From contig NZ_QJUA01000025.1 in the NCBI RefSeq assembly GCF_003254575.1, forward strand, positions 21,791 to 85,790: a stretch of 64,000 nucleotides of DNA, read 5' to 3'. Each line of letters starts with the position of its first letter. Position 1 is the first letter of the stretch. Below, one piece after another: positions 62,467 to 64,000 of this stretch. Under the pieces are notes generated by a model, which saw only the letters and a program-made list of their open reading frames with translations, was not told where the DNA came from and made no database searches. The stretch is from Mycobacterium kyogaense. GTDB lineage: Bacteria; Actinomycetota; Actinomycetes; Mycobacteriales; Mycobacteriaceae. Position numbers and translations under genes: made by a program.

Positions 62467-63825
62467 TCAGGGCCCGTGGTCGTCTTCGGGTAGGAGGTGG
62501 CGTTCTCCGGTGGTGGTAGCCGTTCACGCGGCGTCGGCCGGAATCGAGGTCGGGTGGGGGTAGCCATTCGGTCTGGCCGCGGTCGTTGACTGTGGTGGTC
62601 CAGCCGGTCTGCTCGATCATGCGATTGTCAGGCCCACACGCGAGGGTGAGGTTGGTGATGTCGGTGGCCCCGCCGCTCTTCCAGTCGTCGATGTGGTGGA
62701 CCTGGGTCCAATAGCCGGGCACGGTGCAGCCGGGCCGGGTGCAGCCCCTGGCCGAGGAATGCAGCATGATCCGCTGCGCCGGGCTCGCCAGCCTCTTCGT
62801 CCGCCCCAGATACAGCGGCTGATTGGTGTGCTGATCGAACACCGTCAGATAATGATGGGCATGGGTGGCCATCCGGATCAGATCCGCCATCGGCAACAAG
62901 CTGCCGCCGCCGGTGACCGCCACCCCCGCGGACCTCTCCAGTTCCTGCAGCGTGGTCGAGACGATCACGGTGACCGGTAAACCATTGTGGGAGCCCAACT
63001 CACCCGAGGAGAGCGCCATCCGCCCGACAGCCAGCCACGCGTCGTGATTGCGCTGCGCCACGCTGCGGCTATCACCCCGCACCTTTTCCAGGTCGGGTTC
63101 TGCGTCGACACAGGGTGTGTCGTCGTCGGGGTTGCACATCCCCGGTGCGGCGAGCTTGGCCTGGATGGCTTCGTAGTGGGCGCGGAACTCCGGTGTGACC
63201 CAGCCGGTCAACCGGCTCATCCCGTTGGCCTGCTGCTCACCGAGGGAGATCCCGCGCTTGCGGGCCCGGTCAGCGTCGGTGGGTTCGGGCCGTCGGCGTC
63301 GATCATCGCCGCCAACCGATCCGCTGCCTTCTTGAGATCCTCCGGCGTCAAGCCCGCCCCGAGCGAGGCGAGTTGTCGATCCGCGGCGGCGCGGGTGTCC
63401 ACATCGACCCACACTGGCAGGTCCTGGTGGAACTTCGCGATCACCGCGACATGCTCGCCGTCCAAGTCCCCCGCGGCTTGTGCGGCGGCGGTCGCCTCCC
63501 AGACCGGCGGCAACGGCTCCCCGGTCAGGGCTTGCCGCGGACCCAAAGCCGCAGCCTCGGCCAGGCGGCGTTTCGCCTCGTTATCCGACACCCGCAGCGC
63601 GGTGGTGAGCACCTTCTTCCAGGACGCTTCCCCGAGCCGGCGCGGCTCCGTCTCCGTCGTGAGCCGAGCCAAGATCTGATGCTCCAACGCCGGCACCGAC
63701 CGCACCACCGTCGTGACCTCAGCCAGCAGCGCTACCAGCTCAGGATGGGAGAGGGCGTCGCAGGCGTCGTGCAGGATCGCCAGCTGAGGCCGCAACCCCT
63801 TCACCGCACCCGCAACCACATCCAT
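62450..63825 (-). pseudogene. 13E12-type DUF222/HNH endonuclease gene with a one-base deletion
   Basis: Two overlapping frames make up one protein of the mycobacterial 13E12 repeat family. From ATG at 63825 the DUF222 part (MDVVAGAVKGLRPQLAILHD...LKKAADRLAAMIDADGP) goes out of frame near 63285-63287; the other frame continues EPTDADRARKRGISLGEQQ through to the HNH domain (CTRPGCTVPGYWTQVHHIDDW... NLTLACGPDN) and stops at 62450. One missing base (CCCG-AACCC) explains it. These genes are repeated in mycobacteria and some are mobile or decaying. Confidence 0.85.
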
Positions 63826-63882
63826 ACATCGAACACTAGTTCGAAGGTCTGACAAGTACTCGCGCCGGGACTATGTGATGTC

Positions 63883-63951
63883 TCAGGACATCGGTGACAG
63901 TTCTGCATCAGGACTTCGGTGACAGTTGATGTGTCAGGACTTCGGTGACGG
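63883..63951. repeat. Three 18-bp iterated repeats at the IS end
   Basis: TCAGGACATCGGTGACAG (63883-63900), TCAGGACTTCGGTGACAG (63908-63925) and TCAGGACTTCGGTGACGG (63934-63951), spaced 25-26 bp. The innermost covers the transposase stop codon. They may be transposase binding sites. Confidence 0.85.
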
Positions 63952-64000
63952 TCTGTCGGTTTTGGGGCGTGGGCCCCGTGGTCGACCGTTGCCGACGTAT
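63934..64000 (-). CDS. C-terminal end of an IS481-type transposase (partial)
   Basis: The minus strand reads YVGNGRPRGPRPKTDRPS, PKS and a stop at 63934. A basic Gly/Arg/Pro tail of this kind ends many IS481-family DDE transposases in mycobacteria. Only 21 codons are inside the window, so the assignment depends on the adjacent terminal repeats. Confidence 0.5.
   Translation of the reverse strand, partial: YVGNGRPRGPRPKTDRPSPKS

Larger units (their letters stand above)
63872..64000 (-). mobile_element. End of an IS481-like insertion sequence (partial)
   Basis: From about 63872 the sequence has the look of the transposase-distal end of mycobacterial IS481-family elements: a terminus with TCTCAGGACATCGGTGACAG, related repeats inside, and the 3' end of a transposase frame. 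The rest lies beyond the right edge, so neither the other end nor a target duplication can be seen. Confidence 0.6.

Noticed and set aside
63883..63951. CRISPR-like array at the right edge
   Set aside because: Spacers are only 7-8 bases and the setting is an insertion-sequence end.

Overview
The window is 64 kb of GC-rich DNA (about two thirds G+C) from a mycobacterium, most likely a fast-growing Mycolicibacterium-type species. The evidence is gene order: rho, thrB, thrC, hom, lysA, argS and a tRNA-Arg at the left, then cysNC-cysD-canA, oppBCDA, an Rv1278/Rv1277-like pair, sixA, lprC-lprB and an ABC-exporter pair. As I remember it, this is the M. tuberculosis Rv1272c-Rv1297 backbone, here in inverted orientation. 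Gene style fits too: many GTG starts, ATGA/GTGA overlaps and several likely leaderless promoters.

The backbone is interrupted by accessory blocks. (1) 1-7.4 kb: the threonine/lysine operon argS-lysA-hom-thrC-thrB, then the start of rho, all on the minus strand. (2) 7.3-24.4 kb, accessory: tRNA-Arg(CCG), a J-domain protein with a histone-like Lys-rich tail, a type II restriction-modification pair flanked by gene remnants, an M50 membrane protease with a PqqD-like domain paired with a repeat-rich leader-type substrate, two small secreted proteins, a FadE pair, an unusual RCK-pore-RCK potassium channel, an F420-type LLM oxidoreductase, a GntR/hydroxylase pair, and a NarL-type two-component system with a DUF4097 protein. 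(3) 24.4-30.8 kb: sulfate assimilation (canA, cysD, cysNC, cysQ) followed on the same strand by an isochorismatase-fold hydrolase, an Rrf2 regulator and a nitronate monooxygenase. (4) 30.8-38.6 kb: an inserted envelope-glycosylation block (two GT39-type membrane glycosyltransferases, one frameshifted, and a GT2-GtrA protein) downstream of an OmpR-type two-component system. (5) 38.7-48.0 kb: oppBCDA, a peptidase-like hydrolase and two flavin monooxygenases of the desulfurisation type. (6) 48.0-57.3 kb: a RecN/SMC-like ATPase with its metallophosphoesterase partner, sixA, two lipoproteins and a heterodimeric ABC exporter. (7) 57.3-62.5 kb: a small hypothetical, an AIM24 protein, dtd, and a divergent copper locus (DUF305 lipoprotein against copZ-copA) sharing a TACCC-N5-GGGTA box. 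(8) 62.5-64 kb: a frameshifted 13E12/HNH gene and the end of an IS481-like element.

Two themes link the genes. Sulfur: transport-independent sulfate activation, recycling of PAP, and possible release of sulfur from organosulfur compounds lie within 25 kb, beside an Rrf2 regulator. Envelope and export: peptide import, mannosyl/arabinosyl-type glycosyltransferases, lipoproteins, an ABC exporter and the M50 system. The least explained items are the M50/PqqD-like protease with its curlin-like repeat substrate (10.5-13.8 kb) and two tiny reading frames that abut cysD and cysNC (29.08-29.17 and 30.10-30.15 kb).

All domain and synteny statements come from reading the sequence and from memory; no database search was run.
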